From contig PLSJ01000290.1 in NCBI GenBank assembly GCA_003165115.1, forward strand, positions 1 to 6,451: 6,451 nt of DNA, written 5' to 3'. The stretch is from Syntrophaceae bacterium. Lineage in GTDB: Bacteria; Desulfobacterota; Syntrophorhabdia; Syntrophorhabdales; WCHB1-27. The position numbers and the translations under genes are program-made. Below the pieces are notes generated by a model, which searched no databases, had not been told where the DNA came from, and saw nothing but the letters and a program-made list of their open reading frames with translations. Every line of letters starts with the position of its first letter. Within the stretch, counting starts at the first letter, position 1. Below are positions 5,902-6,451 of this stretch, in pieces.

Positions 5902-6451
5902 ATGGAAGAGGTACTGCGCATAGAGGGCTTGCGGACCTATTTCTTCACCGACGAGGGCACGGCCCGCGCCGTGGACGGCGTCTCCCTTTCCGTGGCGAAG
6001 GGGAGGATCCTCGGGCTCGTGGGCGAGTCGGGCTGCGGCAAATCGATCACGGCCCTCTCTGTATTGAGGCTCGTGCCGGAGCCGCAAGGGCGGATAGTCG
6101 ACGGCCGCATCACTCTCGCGGGCAGGGAGATACTTGAGCTGTCGGAGATCGAGATGCGCGACATCAGGGGAAAGCTCGCCTCCATGATATTCCAGGAACC
6201 GATGACGAGCCTCAACCCTGTCTTCACCATCGGGTCGCAGATCGTGGAAGCGGTGCGCATCCATACGGGCATCGGCAGGCGCGAGGCGGGGGAAATCGCC
6301 GTCGAGTACCTGGCGAAGGTAGGAATACCGGCGGCCCCGCAGAGGATGTCGCAATACCCGCACGAGCTTTCGGGCGGCATGAAGCAGCGCGTGATGATCG
6401 CCATGGCCCTGTGCCTGCGTCCCGCCCTCCTGATCGCCGACGAGCCGACCA
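5902..6451 (+). CDS. ABC transporter ATP-binding protein, DppD/OppD family (partial, cut by the window end)
   Basis: The frame opens at ATG 5902, one base after the preceding TGA, with GAGGG at 5888-5892 as ribosome site. It is still open at 6451, giving 183 residues of a family usually near 320-330. Visible parts are the Walker A loop GESGCGKS (41-48), the Q-loop in FQEPMTSLNPVFTIG (97-111), the signature LSGGMKQR (156-163) and Walker B ALLIADE (175-181). SLNPVFTIGSQI and the spacing before the signature are typical of the peptide/nickel importer ATPases. The protein sits at the cytoplasmic face, binding the EAA loops of the two permeases, and hydrolyses ATP to drive import. These systems usually have a second ATPase (DppF/OppF) immediately downstream, outside this window. 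The C-terminal peptide-transporter extension, which in some relatives binds iron-sulfur, is not visible. Confidence 0.93.
   Translation, partial: MEEVLRIEGLRTYFFTDEGTARAVDGVSLSVAKGRILGLVGESGCGKSITALSVLRLVPEPQGRIVDGRITLAGREILELSEIEMRDIRGKLASMIFQEPMTSLNPVFTIGSQIVEAVRIHTGIGRREAGEIAVEYLAKVGIPAAPQRMSQYPHELSGGMKQRVMIAMALCLRPALLIADEPT

Noticed and set aside
1..6451. CRISPR arrays, tRNA or rRNA genes, transposases, integrases, attachment sites
   Set aside because: No regularly spaced repeats, cloverleaf-like sequences, conserved rRNA segments or recombinase proteins are visible on either strand.

Overview
The window is GC-rich bacterial DNA, packed with genes on the plus strand. It resembles a Desulfobacterota (deltaproteobacterial) type or similar anaerobe, possibly from a metagenome-assembled genome. 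That placement is an inference from the GC-rich codon use with frequent AGG and ATA codons and from the gene families; no rRNA or other marker gene is present to confirm it.

Layout. At the left edge (1-41, minus strand) are the first 13 codons of a gene whose N-terminus resembles UbiD-family decarboxylases, preceded by a strong Shine-Dalgarno site. A 272-bp divergent intergenic region (42-313) follows. It holds an AT-rich island with a 27-bp near-perfect palindrome (121-147) that overlaps a good minus-strand promoter and a consensus plus-strand -10 box. Next come a thiolase-superfamily protein (314-1474) and a zinc-ribbon/OB-fold DUF35 protein (1537-1953), the typical two-subunit arrangement of acyl-CoA thiolases and of steroid side-chain retro-aldolases. 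The thiolase-like subunit appears to lack the usual nucleophilic cysteine.

After a 65-bp gap, a peptide/nickel-type ABC importer operon begins: a family-5 solute-binding lipoprotein with an unusual extra C-terminal transmembrane segment (2019-3971), a DppB/OppB/YejB-type permease (3973-4956), a DppC/OppC-type permease (4953-5900) and a DppD/OppD-type ATPase cut off by the window end (5902 onward). These four genes are separated by 1 bp, -4 bp and 1 bp, so they are almost certainly translationally coupled. A second ATPase (DppF/OppF type) would be expected just beyond the window.

How they work together. The transporter genes form one import machine: a lipid-anchored binding protein, two membrane permeases and a cytoplasmic ATPase. 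The thiolase-like/DUF35 pair probably forms one CoA-ester-processing enzyme that cleaves or forms C-C bonds. Whether the transporter feeds that enzyme is not shown; they are only co-oriented neighbours. I see no mobile element, CRISPR array, tRNA or rRNA. Most of the window is recognisable families. The points most worth a second look are the doubly anchored binding protein, the cysteine-less thiolase-like subunit with its OB-fold partner, and the palindromic operator-like site.
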